In this document: in pieces, positions 1 to 10,350 of the stretch
Layout of the letters: the number at the start of each line of letters is the position of its first letter
How positions within the stretch are numbered: the stretch's first letter is position 1
NCBI GenBank assembly: GCA_964462985.1
Contig: CAYXAA010000015.1
Coordinates: 26,737 to 90,736, forward strand
Reading direction: 5' to 3'
Source: CAYXAA01 sp964462985
Lineage (GTDB): Bacteria > Pseudomonadota > Alphaproteobacteria > Rhizobiales > Stappiaceae
DNA: 64,000 nt
Position numbers and translations under genes: made by a program
Notes under the pieces: generated by a model
Told to the model about the DNA's origin: nothing
The model's input: the letters and a program-made list of their open reading frames with translations, nothing else
The model's database searches: none

Positions 1-22
1 GGCGGACGGGCCTTGCACTCAT
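1..22 (-). CDS. 5' end of a gene overlapping the DUF2157 stop (cut by window edge)
   Basis: An ATG at 22..20 overlaps the TGA of the upstream DUF2157 gene in an ATGA arrangement and opens a frame reading MSARPVR before the window ends. Tight 4-bp overlaps like this mark translationally coupled genes. DUF2157 genes are often followed by a GDYXXLXD-family membrane protein, so that is the natural guess. Only seven codons are visible, so the product cannot be identified. Confidence 0.4.
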
Positions 23-1359
23 GACGCCTCTCCCCGCACCGCCGCGCGCCGACGCATCAGCCGTGCGCTCGCCCAGGCGACCCCGATCAGCACGGCGCCG
101 GCGACCAGGAAGAATACCGACTGGCCGATCAGCGTGCCGATCGTGATGTTGAGCAGCCACAACACCACTGCCGCGACGCCGAGATGACCGACGACGCTCC
201 AGAACGAGAAGCCGGCGAGGATTCCGGCGACACTGACCGCAAGCGCGGCGACGAGGGCGAGCGCGGCATGGAGCACCGGCTGGTTCGGCATGGTGATGGC
301 AAAGAGCGGACAGGCGAAGCCGATCGCCGCCGCGGCCGCCACGGCGATCGCCTCGCTTCGGCCTTCGCTTCCGGCCAGGGCAACGAGAATGCCGGCGAGC
401 GCGAGCGCGGCAACCACCGTGATCGGCGGCACGCTGAGGACGTAAAGGAAGGGAACCGCCGTGGGCGTATCCGACAGGATGTAGACCAGGGTGACGACGA
501 CGGTGCCAGTGAGCACCGCGGCCCCAACGTCGAGCGCGGAGCGGGCGAACAGGCTGATGCCGTCGCGCCGCAGCCAAGTCGCCGGTGCGTATTCCGCCCG
601 CCGGTACAGCACCAGTCCCCAGGCGATCAGCGCCGCTGCCAGGGCGGCGATCGCGACCATCACGTCGAACTCGACATCGAAGAAACCGCTCTCCGCAGCG
701 ATTCGGCCGTAGACGCAGAACAGCAGGATCAGCGTCGCCCAGCGCCCGGGCCGCGACGGCCAGACAATGGCGTGCACGCCGAGCGCAACGATGAGCGCGA
801 GCCCGTAAAGCGTGGCGCCGACATCGAGATCGGCGCCGGCGTTGGGCTCGGGACGCATGAATACCCAGGTGATCGCCGCGACCGCGGCGACGAGTTGAGC
901 CGGACGCGAGCCGGTGAGCCAGGCGGCGGCGAGGGCGCCGAGTGTCGCCAGCACCGCACCGCCCGCCCAGTCGGTCGGCAGGTGGTAGATCTGGCCGACG
1001 AGGGCGAGTCCCGAGACAAAGACCATCACGGCGAACACGGTGGCCAGCTCCGCGATGGTACGGCGCCCGGCATGGGCGGCCCAGGCGGCGAGCAGATTGG
1101 CGCCAACGACGGCCACGACGATGCCGACGAGCTTGACGAGGCGGGGGATCGCCTCCCAGTTGGCGGCGACGAATGCAGCAACGGCGAGTGCCAGGCAGAT
1201 CACTCCGACCATGGCGAGCACCGCCGGCAGGCGGGAGCGCCCGGTTCCCTTGTCCAGCGAGGCAAGGATCCGGCCGGCGGCGTCGGAGGACACCCAGCCG
1301 TTCTCGACCCAGGTGGCGAGATCGGCCTTCAGTCGGCGTGCGTAAAGCTGATCGAACAT
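19..1359 (-). CDS. DUF2157 domain-containing polytopic membrane protein
   Basis: About 446 residues. A short soluble N-terminal part (MFDQLYARRLKADLATWVE) precedes a long series of hydrophobic segments rich in Ala, Val and Leu, which predicts a multi-pass inner-membrane protein. The N-terminal region followed by many membrane helices is characteristic of DUF2157; the function of the family is not established. The start is uncertain: an in-frame ATG 63 nt upstream (1422) gives a less family-like leader (MTTPCCPHS), and neither start has a strong Shine-Dalgarno. The downstream gene starts inside this gene's stop codon, so the two are probably cotranscribed. Confidence 0.75.
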   Translation of the reverse strand: MFDQLYARRLKADLATWVENGWVSSDAAGRILASLDKGTGRSRLPAVLAMVGVICLALAVAAFVAANWEAIPRLVKLVGIVVAVVGANLLAAWAAHAGRRTIAELATVFAVMVFVSGLALVGQIYHLPTDWAGGAVLATLGALAAAWLTGSRPAQLVAAVAAITWVFMRPEPNAGADLDVGATLYGLALIVALGVHAIVWPSRPGRWATLILLFCVYGRIAAESGFFDVEFDVMVAIAALAAALIAWGLVLYRRAEYAPATWLRRDGISLFARSALDVGAAVLTGTVVVTLVYILSDTPTAVPFLYVLSVPPITVVAALALAGILVALAGSEGRSEAIAVAAAAAIGFACPLFAITMPNQPVLHAALALVAALAVSVAGILAGFSFWSVVGHLGVAAVVLWLLNITIGTLIGQSVFFLVAGAVLIGVAWASARLMRRRAAVRGEAS

Positions 1360-1491
1360 CCGAGGCGGCACGTCGTGGTTGCTACTGTGGCGCAGACTAT
1401 GCGGGCAGCACGGGGTCGTCATCTGAAATCATCGGTGCGCCCCGCCCGGCGGGCGCACGGCCGAGCCGACCAGGCGCCACGTAAGCCCGCC

Positions 1492-1998
1492 TTACTGCGC
1501 CGGTTCCTGGTTCGAAAGCCGCCGGAAGGCGCCGCTGCGACCCGGGGGCCTGTCGAAACGCCGGACCAGGGTCTTCAGCTCGGCGTCGTCGAGCAAATCG
1601 GCCGCCTGAGCCGGTGTCACCCAGTGCAGCCGGCGCTGGCCCTTCTCGCGCCAGCTCTTGGACTGTTTGGTGACCTTGAGGGGAAACACCGCCACCCGAA
1701 CCGGCACGGAATCGCCGTTTTCCCGAACCTTGTCGTAAAGAAAGTTACCGATCGGGCGATCCTCGACCGCCCCCTTGACGCCGGCTTCCTCAAGAGCCTC
1801 ACGGGCGGCGGACTGCGCCAGCGAGAGGCCCTTGTGCGGCCAACCTTTCGGTATGATCCAGCGTCCGGTGCCGCGACTGGTGACGATCAGGATCTGCAGT
1901 TCGCCGTCAGCGGTCCGTCGCCACGGCAGCGCGGCAACCTGAACCGCGCCCGTGCTCTCCCGGTCTGTCTCCGGCTGTTGCCGCATCCATTCCGCCAT
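1492..1998 (-). CDS. NUDIX hydrolase (DIPP-like)
   Basis: 168 residues, one NUDIX domain. The Nudix helix core REALEEAGV is intact and preceded by PKGWPHKG. The first glutamate of the classical box (G-x5-E) is a leucine here; this position also varies in other PKGW-type alphaproteobacterial NUDIX proteins. Family members hydrolyse nucleoside-diphosphate-linked compounds such as diphosphoinositol polyphosphates or dinucleoside polyphosphates, with Mg2+ bound by the REUxEE glutamates. The natural substrate cannot be read from the sequence. The gene stands alone downstream of prfC, with its own AT-rich upstream region. Confidence 0.8.
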   Translation of the reverse strand: MAEWMRQQPETDRESTGAVQVAALPWRRTADGELQILIVTSRGTGRWIIPKGWPHKGLSLAQSAAREALEEAGVKGAVEDRPIGNFLYDKVRENGDSVPVRVAVFPLKVTKQSKSWREKGQRRLHWVTPAQAADLLDDAELKTLVRRFDRPPGRSGAFRRLSNQEPAQ

Positions 1999-2208
1999 CA
2001 GTCTATCCGTTCTACCGTGCCTGTGGTCGCCCCCCTGCGGCGCTTACCGGTTGCCACGCGATATCCCCGAATCGCCGGGAACACTGAAGATTTAGTATGG
2101 GGATGAGGCGACACGGCGACAATCGCAACCGCACTTGTTTCGCCTTTATCGGGCCGTCCGGGTTTCTCCGATGCGGTGATCGCGCTCTCATCGATCACTG
2201 AAAGTATT

Positions 2209-2238
2209 TTTTATAATTAACTGTATTCTCTTATAAAA
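2209..2238. promoter_or_regulatory. AT-rich inverted repeat between prfC and the NUDIX gene
   Basis: Perfect 8-bp arms TTTTATAA and TTATAAAA are separated by 14 nt, within a stretch of about 50 nt that is far more AT-rich than anything else nearby. The position, after the prfC stop and about 200 nt before the NUDIX start, suits a promoter/operator or a weak terminator. No known operator consensus was recognised. Confidence 0.35.
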
Positions 2239-2281
2239 TGCTAGACCGAACTTCAAAGTCACACTTACATCGCGCGCCCAT

Positions 2282-4042
<1,761 letters not shown>

Positions 4043-4177
4043 ACGCAGGAATCGCGCTGAAGACCAGAGGGGAATTGGCCGAACACCGTTGCACCATCGG
4101 CGTGGCGCAAAAGGAACCGAGCGGATGTGCTGCCACGGAGCGCCCCTGGCCGCCCATGAGCGAACGGCGCCGCCGTG

Positions 4178-5401
4178 CTATCCCTCCTCCCGCGTCACCA
4201 CGGCAGCCCCCGCTTCCAGCGTCCTGTGCACCGGGCATTTTCCCGCGATCTCGACGAGTCGGGCCCGCGCCTCGGCGTCAAGTTCACCTTCCAAGGTTAG
4301 AAACCGCTCGAACAGGTCGATCTTGCCGCCGCGTGTCCGCGCCTCCTCCGTGCAGGCCTCGCAGTCGGCGGCATGGACCTTGTTATGCAGCACCCGGACC
4401 GAGGCCCTGTCGAGTGCGATGCCCTTGCGCTCGGCATACATCCGCAGCGTCATCACGGTGCAGGCGCCGAGGGCCGCCGAGAGATATTCGTAAGGCGAGG
4501 GCCCCGACCCGAGGCCGCCGACGTCGGTCGGCTCGTCTGCGAGCAGGCGGTGCGGCCCGGCCTTCACCATCGCCTGATAGCGGCCCTGCCCGGTTTCGGC
4601 GACCATCACGCCGCCGCTCTCGACCGCCTCGACCGGAGGCTCCAGCCCGATGTAGCGCATCGCCCAGGCGGCGATCACCTGTGCCGCATAGGTCGCATCC
4701 TCCGGCTTGCGCAGCAGATGGTCGGCGGTATCAAGCGAGACGAAGCTCTTCGGATGCCTGGCCGCAACGAAGATCGCGGTGGCGTTGTCGATGCCGACCG
4801 TCTCGTCGAGCGGCGCGTGCATGACCAGCAGCGCCTTGCGCAGGTTGCCGACGCGGGTTCTGACGTCCTGGGCGTCGAGATCGTCGATGAGTTGCTGCCG
4901 GATCGTGAAGGGACGCCCGCCAAGCGAAACGCTGGCCTCGCCCGCCTGGCGGATCTCGTCGAGCACGTCGGCGAAGTTGTGCGTTACATGCCGGGCATCG
5001 GCGGGGGCCGCGATCGTGGCGACCGCCTTCGCCTCCGGAATGTCCACAGCCACAGCCAGAACCGCTGCACCGCCGAGCGAATGACCGATCAGCAGCTTCG
5101 GTGCCTCGTAGTTCTGCCTGAGGTAATCCGCCGCCCGGCGCAGGTCCTCCAGGTTGGAGGTGAAATTGGTCGAGGCGAAGTCGCCGCCCGAGCCGCCGAG
5201 CCCGGTGAAGTCGAAACGCATCACCGCGATGCCGCGTGCCGTCAGCGCCTCGGCAATCTTGCGCGCGGCAACCACATCCTTGGTGCAGGTAAAGCAATGG
5301 GCGAACAGCGCATAGGCCAGCACCTGCCCCGCCGGAAGATCGAGCCGCGCTGCCAGCTCAGCGCCATGAGCGCCGGGAAAGGTTAGCCTGATCGGTGTCA
5401 T
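4178..5401 (-). CDS. Bifunctional alpha/beta hydrolase-OsmC family protein
   Basis: 407 residues from an ATG with a strong GAGGAGGAG ribosome-binding site. The N-terminal half (about 1-255) is an alpha/beta hydrolase with the nucleophile elbow GHSLGG and a late DxHLL histidine (DTADHLLR). The C-terminal half (about 265-407) is an OsmC/Ohr-type domain with the two redox cysteines in LGACTVMTL and KCPVHRTL. OsmC domains reduce organic hydroperoxides; this fusion is widespread in Proteobacteria and is thought to act in peroxide or electrophile defence. The hydrolase substrate is unknown. The gene lies downstream of ccmH on the same strand, about 130 nt away. Confidence 0.9.
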   Translation of the reverse strand: MTPIRLTFPGAHGAELAARLDLPAGQVLAYALFAHCFTCTKDVVAARKIAEALTARGIAVMRFDFTGLGGSGGDFASTNFTSNLEDLRRAADYLRQNYEAPKLLIGHSLGGAAVLAVAVDIPEAKAVATIAAPADARHVTHNFADVLDEIRQAGEASVSLGGRPFTIRQQLIDDLDAQDVRTRVGNLRKALLVMHAPLDETVGIDNATAIFVAARHPKSFVSLDTADHLLRKPEDATYAAQVIAAWAMRYIGLEPPVEAVESGGVMVAETGQGRYQAMVKAGPHRLLADEPTDVGGLGSGPSPYEYLSAALGACTVMTLRMYAERKGIALDRASVRVLHNKVHAADCEACTEEARTRGGKIDLFERFLTLEGELDAEARARLVEIAGKCPVHRTLEAGAAVVTREEG

Positions 5402-5532
5402 CGCACGCTCCTCCTCCGCCTCGGGTGGCGGCACAAGGTAGAACGGCAGCGTTGGCGATGGAAAGGCCTTGGGATCAGCTGCTGAGGCGATGCATCGTGA
5501 GCGGCCTGCTGGGTGCACCAGTCGTCCTGGCC

Positions 5533-6003
5533 CTATTCCTCCTTCAGCACCCGCTCCAGCTCCGCCCTTTCGGCTTCGCTCAGCGGCGGAACCGCCTCCG
5601 GGGTCGACGCGCCGGTGCGCGAGCGGCGGAAGCCAAACCACAATGCGACAAGGCCGGCGAGCAGTGCCGCCGGAGCGGCCGCCCACAACAGCAGCGTGTG
5701 CACGTCGAACCGGGGCTTCAGCAGCACGAACTCGCCGTAGCGGTCAACCAGGTAGTCGATCACCTCCGCGTCGGTGTCGCCGGCCTTGATGCGTTCGCGC
5801 ACCAGGATCCTGAGGTCGCGGGCAAGCGGAGCATCGCTGTCGTCGATCGACTGGTTCTGACAGACCATGCAACGCAGCTCAGCCGACAGCGTCCGGGCGC
5901 GGGCCTCGAGCACCGGGTCCTGAAGCATCTCGTCGGGCTGCACGGCCAGGGCGGCGGGCGTGAGGGCCAGCAGCAGGGTAAGAACAGCGGCAGTCCGACG
6001 CAT
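5533..6003 (-). CDS. ccmH: Cytochrome c maturation protein CcmH (CycL)
   Basis: 156 residues with a cleavable signal peptide (LTLLLALTPAALA), a periplasmic thioredoxin-like helical domain carrying the LRCMVCQNQ redox motif, and a C-terminal membrane anchor (about 104-126). CcmH reduces apocytochrome c cysteines and works with CcmF and CcmI in the heme lyase. It is the last gene of the minus-strand ccm operon, 9 nt after ccmF. Confidence 0.96.
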   Translation of the reverse strand: MRRTAAVLTLLLALTPAALAVQPDEMLQDPVLEARARTLSAELRCMVCQNQSIDDSDAPLARDLRILVRERIKAGDTDAEVIDYLVDRYGEFVLLKPRFDVHTLLLWAAAPAALLAGLVALWFGFRRSRTGASTPEAVPPLSEAERAELERVLKEE

Positions 6004-6012
6004 CGCGACCTC

Positions 6013-7989
6013 CTACTCCGCGGCCACGGCGTGGCGCCGCGCCGGCCGCGGCGCGCCGATCCGCAGCCGCCGGTCCGACAGCGAGACGGCGCCGCCAGCC
6101 GCCATCACCAGGCAGCCGAGCCAGATCAGCGTCACCAGCGGCTTGTAATAGGCCCTGAGGTCGACGCCGCCGTCCGGCCGGGTCTCGCCGAGCGACACAT
6201 AAAGCTGCGAGGCGCCAAAGGTGGCGATCGCCGATTCCGTCGTCGGCATGCGCCGCGCGGTGTAGATCCGCTTGGTCGGCTGCAGCTGGGCGACCTCGAC
6301 ACCCGCCCTGCGGACGGAGAACAGGCCGACGTCCTCGACGAAATTCGGGCCGCGCCGCGGTTCGATGCCGGTGAAGGCAAGGTCGTAGCCGGCGACGGTG
6401 ACGACCTCCCCCGGCCTCACCGTGCGGATCACCTCGACCTGGAAGGCGGTGGCCGCGACGATGCCCAGCACCGTGATGCCGAGCCCCATGTGGCCGAGCG
6501 TGGTGCCCCAGGCCGAGCCGGGCAGCCCGGCAAGCCGCCTCAGGCCCGTGGCGATGCCGACGCTGCGGAACCGCGCCCGGGACAGGAGTTCGGCCAGGGC
6601 GCCGGCGATCACCCAGGCGGCGAGCCCCACGCCCAAGGCGGCGAGGATGCGCTCCGTGCCGCTGGCCCAGGCGGTGATGAGGACCGCGGCAAGCGCCACG
6701 CCGAAGGCCGCCCACAGCCGCTGCGCCGCGGCCGCAAGATCGCCGCGCTTCCAGGCGAGAAGCGGCCCGAACGGCACGGCGATCAGCAGTGGCACCATCA
6801 GCGGTGCGAAGGTCAGGTTGAAGAACGGCGGGCCGACGGAGATCTTTTCGCCCGTGACCGCCTCGAGCGCCAGCGGATAGAGCGTGCCGACAAAGACGGC
6901 GGCGCAGCCGGCCGTCAGCAGCAGGTTGTTCAGGACCAGTGCGCCTTCGCGACTGATCGGGGCAAACAGCCCGCCCTGCTTCAGTAGCGGCGCGCGCCAG
7001 GCGTAAAGCGCGAGCGAGCCGCCGATGAAAAGCACCAGGATGCCGAGGATGAACACGCCGCGCGCCGGATCGGTGGCGAAGGCATGGACGCTGGTGAGCA
7101 CGCCCGAGCGCACCAGGAAGGTGCCGAGCAGCGACAGCGAGAAGGTGAGGATCGCAAGCAGCACGGTCCAGACCTTGAGCGCGTCGCGCTTTTCCATCAC
7201 CAGCGCCGAATGCAACAGCGCGGTGCCGGCAATCCAGGGCATGAAGGAAGCATTCTCGACCGGGTCCCAGAACCACCAGCCGCCCCAGCCGAGCTCGTAA
7301 TAGGCCCAGTACGAGCCCATGGCGATGCCGAGCGTCAGGAACAGCCAGGCGAGCAGCGCCCAGGGCCGCACCCAGCGCGACCAGGCCGCGTCGATCCGGC
7401 CGAGGATCAGCGCCGCGACGGCAAAGGCGAAGGTGATCGAGAACCCGACGTAGCCCAGATAGAGCAGCGGCGGATGCACCGCGAGGCCGATGTCCTGCAG
7501 GATCGGATTGAGATCCTGCCCCTCGGCCGGCGGCGCAGCAAGGCGCAGGAACGGGTTCGACGTCAGCAGGATGAAGAGCAGGAACGCCGCCGTCACCCAG
7601 CCCTGGACGCCGAGGGTGGTGGCGCGCAGCGCCTCGGGCATGTTGCGACCGAAACCGGCAACGAGCGCACCGAACAGCGCCAGGATCAGCACCCAGAGCA
7701 GCATCGAGCCCTCGTGATTGCCCCAGACGCCAGTCAGCTTGAACAGCAGAGGCTTGGCCGAATGCGAGTTCTCGACGACATTGAGGACCGAGAAGTCCGA
7801 CGTCAGATAGGCGTTGGTCAGTGCGGCGAACGCGATACCGACCAGCAGGAACATCGCGCCGGCGACCGGCGAGGCCACCGCCATCAGCCGTGCGTCACCG
7901 CGCACGGCGCCGACCACCGGCACCACCGACTGCAGCACGGCCAGCACCAGCGCGAGCACCAGGGAAAAATGCCCGATTTCAACGATCAT
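6013..7989 (-). CDS. ccmF: Heme lyase CcmF (CycK)
   Basis: 658 residues starting at MIVEIGHFSLVLAL; the longer upstream reading frame is not CcmF-like. A polytopic membrane protein of the heme-handling superfamily. The WWD signature is present as GWGGWWFWDPVEN, with conserved histidines around it (for example VHPPLLYLGY). It attaches heme delivered by CcmE to apocytochrome c. The length matches the family. It is followed almost directly by ccmH but separated from ccmE by about 300 nt. Confidence 0.97.
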   Translation of the reverse strand: MIVEIGHFSLVLALVLAVLQSVVPVVGAVRGDARLMAVASPVAGAMFLLVGIAFAALTNAYLTSDFSVLNVVENSHSAKPLLFKLTGVWGNHEGSMLLWVLILALFGALVAGFGRNMPEALRATTLGVQGWVTAAFLLFILLTSNPFLRLAAPPAEGQDLNPILQDIGLAVHPPLLYLGYVGFSITFAFAVAALILGRIDAAWSRWVRPWALLAWLFLTLGIAMGSYWAYYELGWGGWWFWDPVENASFMPWIAGTALLHSALVMEKRDALKVWTVLLAILTFSLSLLGTFLVRSGVLTSVHAFATDPARGVFILGILVLFIGGSLALYAWRAPLLKQGGLFAPISREGALVLNNLLLTAGCAAVFVGTLYPLALEAVTGEKISVGPPFFNLTFAPLMVPLLIAVPFGPLLAWKRGDLAAAAQRLWAAFGVALAAVLITAWASGTERILAALGVGLAAWVIAGALAELLSRARFRSVGIATGLRRLAGLPGSAWGTTLGHMGLGITVLGIVAATAFQVEVIRTVRPGEVVTVAGYDLAFTGIEPRRGPNFVEDVGLFSVRRAGVEVAQLQPTKRIYTARRMPTTESAIATFGASQLYVSLGETRPDGGVDLRAYYKPLVTLIWLGCLVMAAGGAVSLSDRRLRIGAPRPARRHAVAAE

Positions 7990-8285
7990 TCCGTGTTCCC
8001 GTCCTGCGTTTGCGGTCGAAGACCGTACGGCCCGTTTTCCAGAGCCCAATGAGCGCAGATCAGCCCGCCGCAATCGCCTTACTCTCGGCCGTCCCCGCCT
8101 CGTGCGGGGAACCAACCCACCTCGCCGCTTACGCTGCCCGTCCGTGTGGCGCTGCCACTCCCGTCATTCCGTCACCGCTCCTCAGGCCAATGGATCCCAG
8201 CACGGAGGTGGGGACAACGGCGGTGGGGAGGAAGGGGCTCGGTGCTCGCGATCGCTATCAGTCGGTCCCATGAAGCCGCCCTTCC
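7990..8285. other. Unusually long spacer between ccmE and ccmF
   Basis: These 296 nt separate two genes that normally abut within the ccm operon. No convincing ORF, hairpin-plus-T terminator or copy of the dispersed repeat was found. It may be inserted or expanded DNA, or carry an internal promoter for ccmFH. Confidence 0.4.
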
Positions 8286-8732
8286 CTACTTCTCCGCCTC
8301 GTCCCCCTGCCACACGCCCTTGTCCTTGAGCGCCTCGGCGACCTCCTTGGGCATGTAGTTTTCATCGTGCTTGGCAAGCACGCTGTCGGCCTTAAAGCTT
8401 CCGTCAGGCGCCATCGTGCCTTCGGCGACCACACCCTGGCCCTCGCGGAACAGGTCCGGCAGCAGGCCGACGTAGGTAACGGGGATGCTCGCCTCCGTGT
8501 CGGTAACGCGGAACCGCACCTCGGCGTGCTCGCCGCGCTCGATCGAGCCCTCCTCGACGAGGCCGCCAATCCGGAGCCGCTGCCCTGGCGACGGCGCTTT
8601 GGCGACGATGTCGCTCGGGCTCTGGAAGAACACGATCTGGTCGTTGAGCGCATAAAGAATCAGGCCCGCGGCTACCGCGAGCACCGCTCCGGCCGATGCG
8701 ATCAGCGTCAGGCGTCGCTGCTTGCGTGTCAT
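8286..8732 (-). CDS. ccmE: Cytochrome c maturation heme chaperone CcmE (CycJ)
   Basis: 148 residues. One N-terminal membrane anchor (about 9-28) is followed by an OB-fold periplasmic domain containing the heme-binding histidine in KHDENYMP. CcmE receives heme from the CcmABCD complex and passes it to CcmF. It is second in the ccmI-E-F-H order, 126 nt after ccmI. Confidence 0.97.
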   Translation of the reverse strand: MTRKQRRLTLIASAGAVLAVAAGLILYALNDQIVFFQSPSDIVAKAPSPGQRLRIGGLVEEGSIERGEHAEVRFRVTDTEASIPVTYVGLLPDLFREGQGVVAEGTMAPDGSFKADSVLAKHDENYMPKEVAEALKDKGVWQGDEAEK

Positions 8733-8858
8733 TTGCGCGTTCTTCGTCCTTCGTCTGCTGGCGCCGGGCCGTCCAGCCTACCCGGTCCAGCCCGATTCAG
8801 CGCGCCATCCTATAGTGCCGCTTGCCCTGGCGCCCCGCGCTTGATCAAGCCTGCGGCG

Positions 8859-9989
8859 TCACGATCCGGCTCCCAGTTCCTCCGCCAGGGTCCTGATCCG
8901 CGCCTGGGCCTGACTATTGCCGGCAAAGGCGGCGTCGGCGCGGCGAACCGCGTCCTGGAGCCGGTCCTTCTCGCCCAGGACACCATATGCCCGGATCAGC
9001 CGCAGCCAGTCCTCGACCGTGCCGCCCTCGCTGCTGAGCCGGCTGTCGAGCCGCTCGACCATCCCGGCAATCATCGCACCGCGGTCCTCGGCCGAAAGCT
9101 CGCCGGCCGCCTCGATATCCTCCGACGATGGCCCCGGTGCTGGAGTTCCCTCGCCCTCTTCGAGCCGGGCCAGTTGAGCACGGGCGACCGGCACCCACGG
9201 CTCCGATCCGCTCGCATCGGCGAGCAGTGCCCGCCAGGCGGCGATCGCCGCTTCGCTTTCACCCGCCTGGCCGAGGCCGAGCGCCAAGAAGAAGCGCGGC
9301 TTGACCGCCCTGGGATCCAGCGCCACCGCCCGTTCGAACGCCGCCCTTGCCTCCGGACCGACTGTGCCGCCACTGGCCGCCGTCAGCGCCTCGCCGAGAT
9401 CGGTCTCGCGTGCGGCCGTCGATCCGAGCAGGCGGATGATGGTGCGGTAGGCTTCCGCCGCCTCTTCGGCGCGGCCGACGCGCAGATAGACCGGCGCCAG
9501 CACCTGCCAGCCCGCGGCGTCGTCCGGATTCTCGGCCAGATGCTGCTCGACCCTGGAGATCAGCAGCGCCACGTCCTGCTCGGCCGCGGGCGCCGACAGC
9601 CGTGCCGCCAGCGGCTGGTCCGGCAGGTCTGGCGCGCCGAGCCCCAGATAGAGCGCGATCGCACCGAGCGGGATCAGCAGCACCGCTCCGACCTGGACGA
9701 CGCGATGGAGCCGGCTATCGGCAACCGTCGTCCCGGCATCGGACGGTTCGCGCGCCGCGGCGATGAGGCGCCGGGCAATCTCGGTGCGTGCGGCCTCCGC
9801 CGCCTCGGCGGCGATGACGCCGCGTTCGACGTCGCGCTCCAGTTCCTCGAGCTGGGCGCGGTACACCTCCTTGTCATGGTCTGCCGCCGCGGGCGCGGCA
9901 CGGCCGGCGCGCGCCAGCGGCACCAGAACGGCGAGCGTGGCGAGTGCGGTCAGAACAGCGAAGGCGGCCCAGATCATCATGTCGCGCAC
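8859..9989 (-). CDS. ccmI: Cytochrome c maturation apocytochrome chaperone CcmI (CycH)
   Basis: 376 residues. An N-terminal segment with two short hydrophobic stretches (MIWAAFAVLTALATLAVLV and about 105-122) flanks a charged coiled-coil region (YRAQLEELERDVERG), followed by a periplasmic TPR-like domain. CcmI binds the C terminus of apocytochrome c and presents it to CcmH/CcmF. First gene of the ccm operon. Translation could start at MRDMM or at the following Met. Confidence 0.93.
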   Translation of the reverse strand: MRDMMIWAAFAVLTALATLAVLVPLARAGRAAPAAADHDKEVYRAQLEELERDVERGVIAAEAAEAARTEIARRLIAAAREPSDAGTTVADSRLHRVVQVGAVLLIPLGAIALYLGLGAPDLPDQPLAARLSAPAAEQDVALLISRVEQHLAENPDDAAGWQVLAPVYLRVGRAEEAAEAYRTIIRLLGSTAARETDLGEALTAASGGTVGPEARAAFERAVALDPRAVKPRFFLALGLGQAGESEAAIAAWRALLADASGSEPWVPVARAQLARLEEGEGTPAPGPSSEDIEAAGELSAEDRGAMIAGMVERLDSRLSSEGGTVEDWLRLIRAYGVLGEKDRLQDAVRRADAAFAGNSQAQARIRTLAEELGAGS

Positions 9990-10350
9990 AATAGAGTGTC
10001 TGCACCGGCCAAGCGCAACTGTTTCCGGCCTGCGTCAGGGGGTCGCGGCCGCAGCCGGGGACGCCATCCTGTCAGCGCCCGTCAGCGCGAGGATCTCTCA
10101 CGCAGCGGCAGGGTTGCCAGTTCCAGGCCGAGGCCTTTGATGATGCCGCGCAGCTTGGCGACCTGCTCGGCATCGGACGCGGCAAGCCGCCTGGCATGAT
10201 ACCTCAAAGTTGAATCACGTTTGACGCCTGCCTCTCGGTCACCTCCCTGGACCGGACAGGCGCACCGCGGCTTGTCGAGATCCAGGGGGATGGGATTGCC
10301 GCTTCCCATACGGGCACAATCACCCTCAGCCGCAATCCGCACTTGTGACG
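9990..10350. other. Intergenic region upstream of ccmI
   Basis: About 360 nt between the stop of the 473-aa gene and ccmI, both on the minus strand. It should contain the ccm operon promoter. No RNA gene or repeat was recognised, and the antisense ORFs here show no family features. Confidence 0.4.

Noticed and set aside
184..2106. Long plus-strand ORF of 640 aa opposite the DUF2157 and NUDIX genes
   Set aside because: It is antisense to two clear gene families, has low-complexity charged composition and no domain; it is a shadow caused by high GC.
1998..2198. 66-aa minus-strand ORF upstream of the NUDIX gene
   Set aside because: No family, basic low-complexity end, ends on the NUDIX start; probably only promoter DNA.
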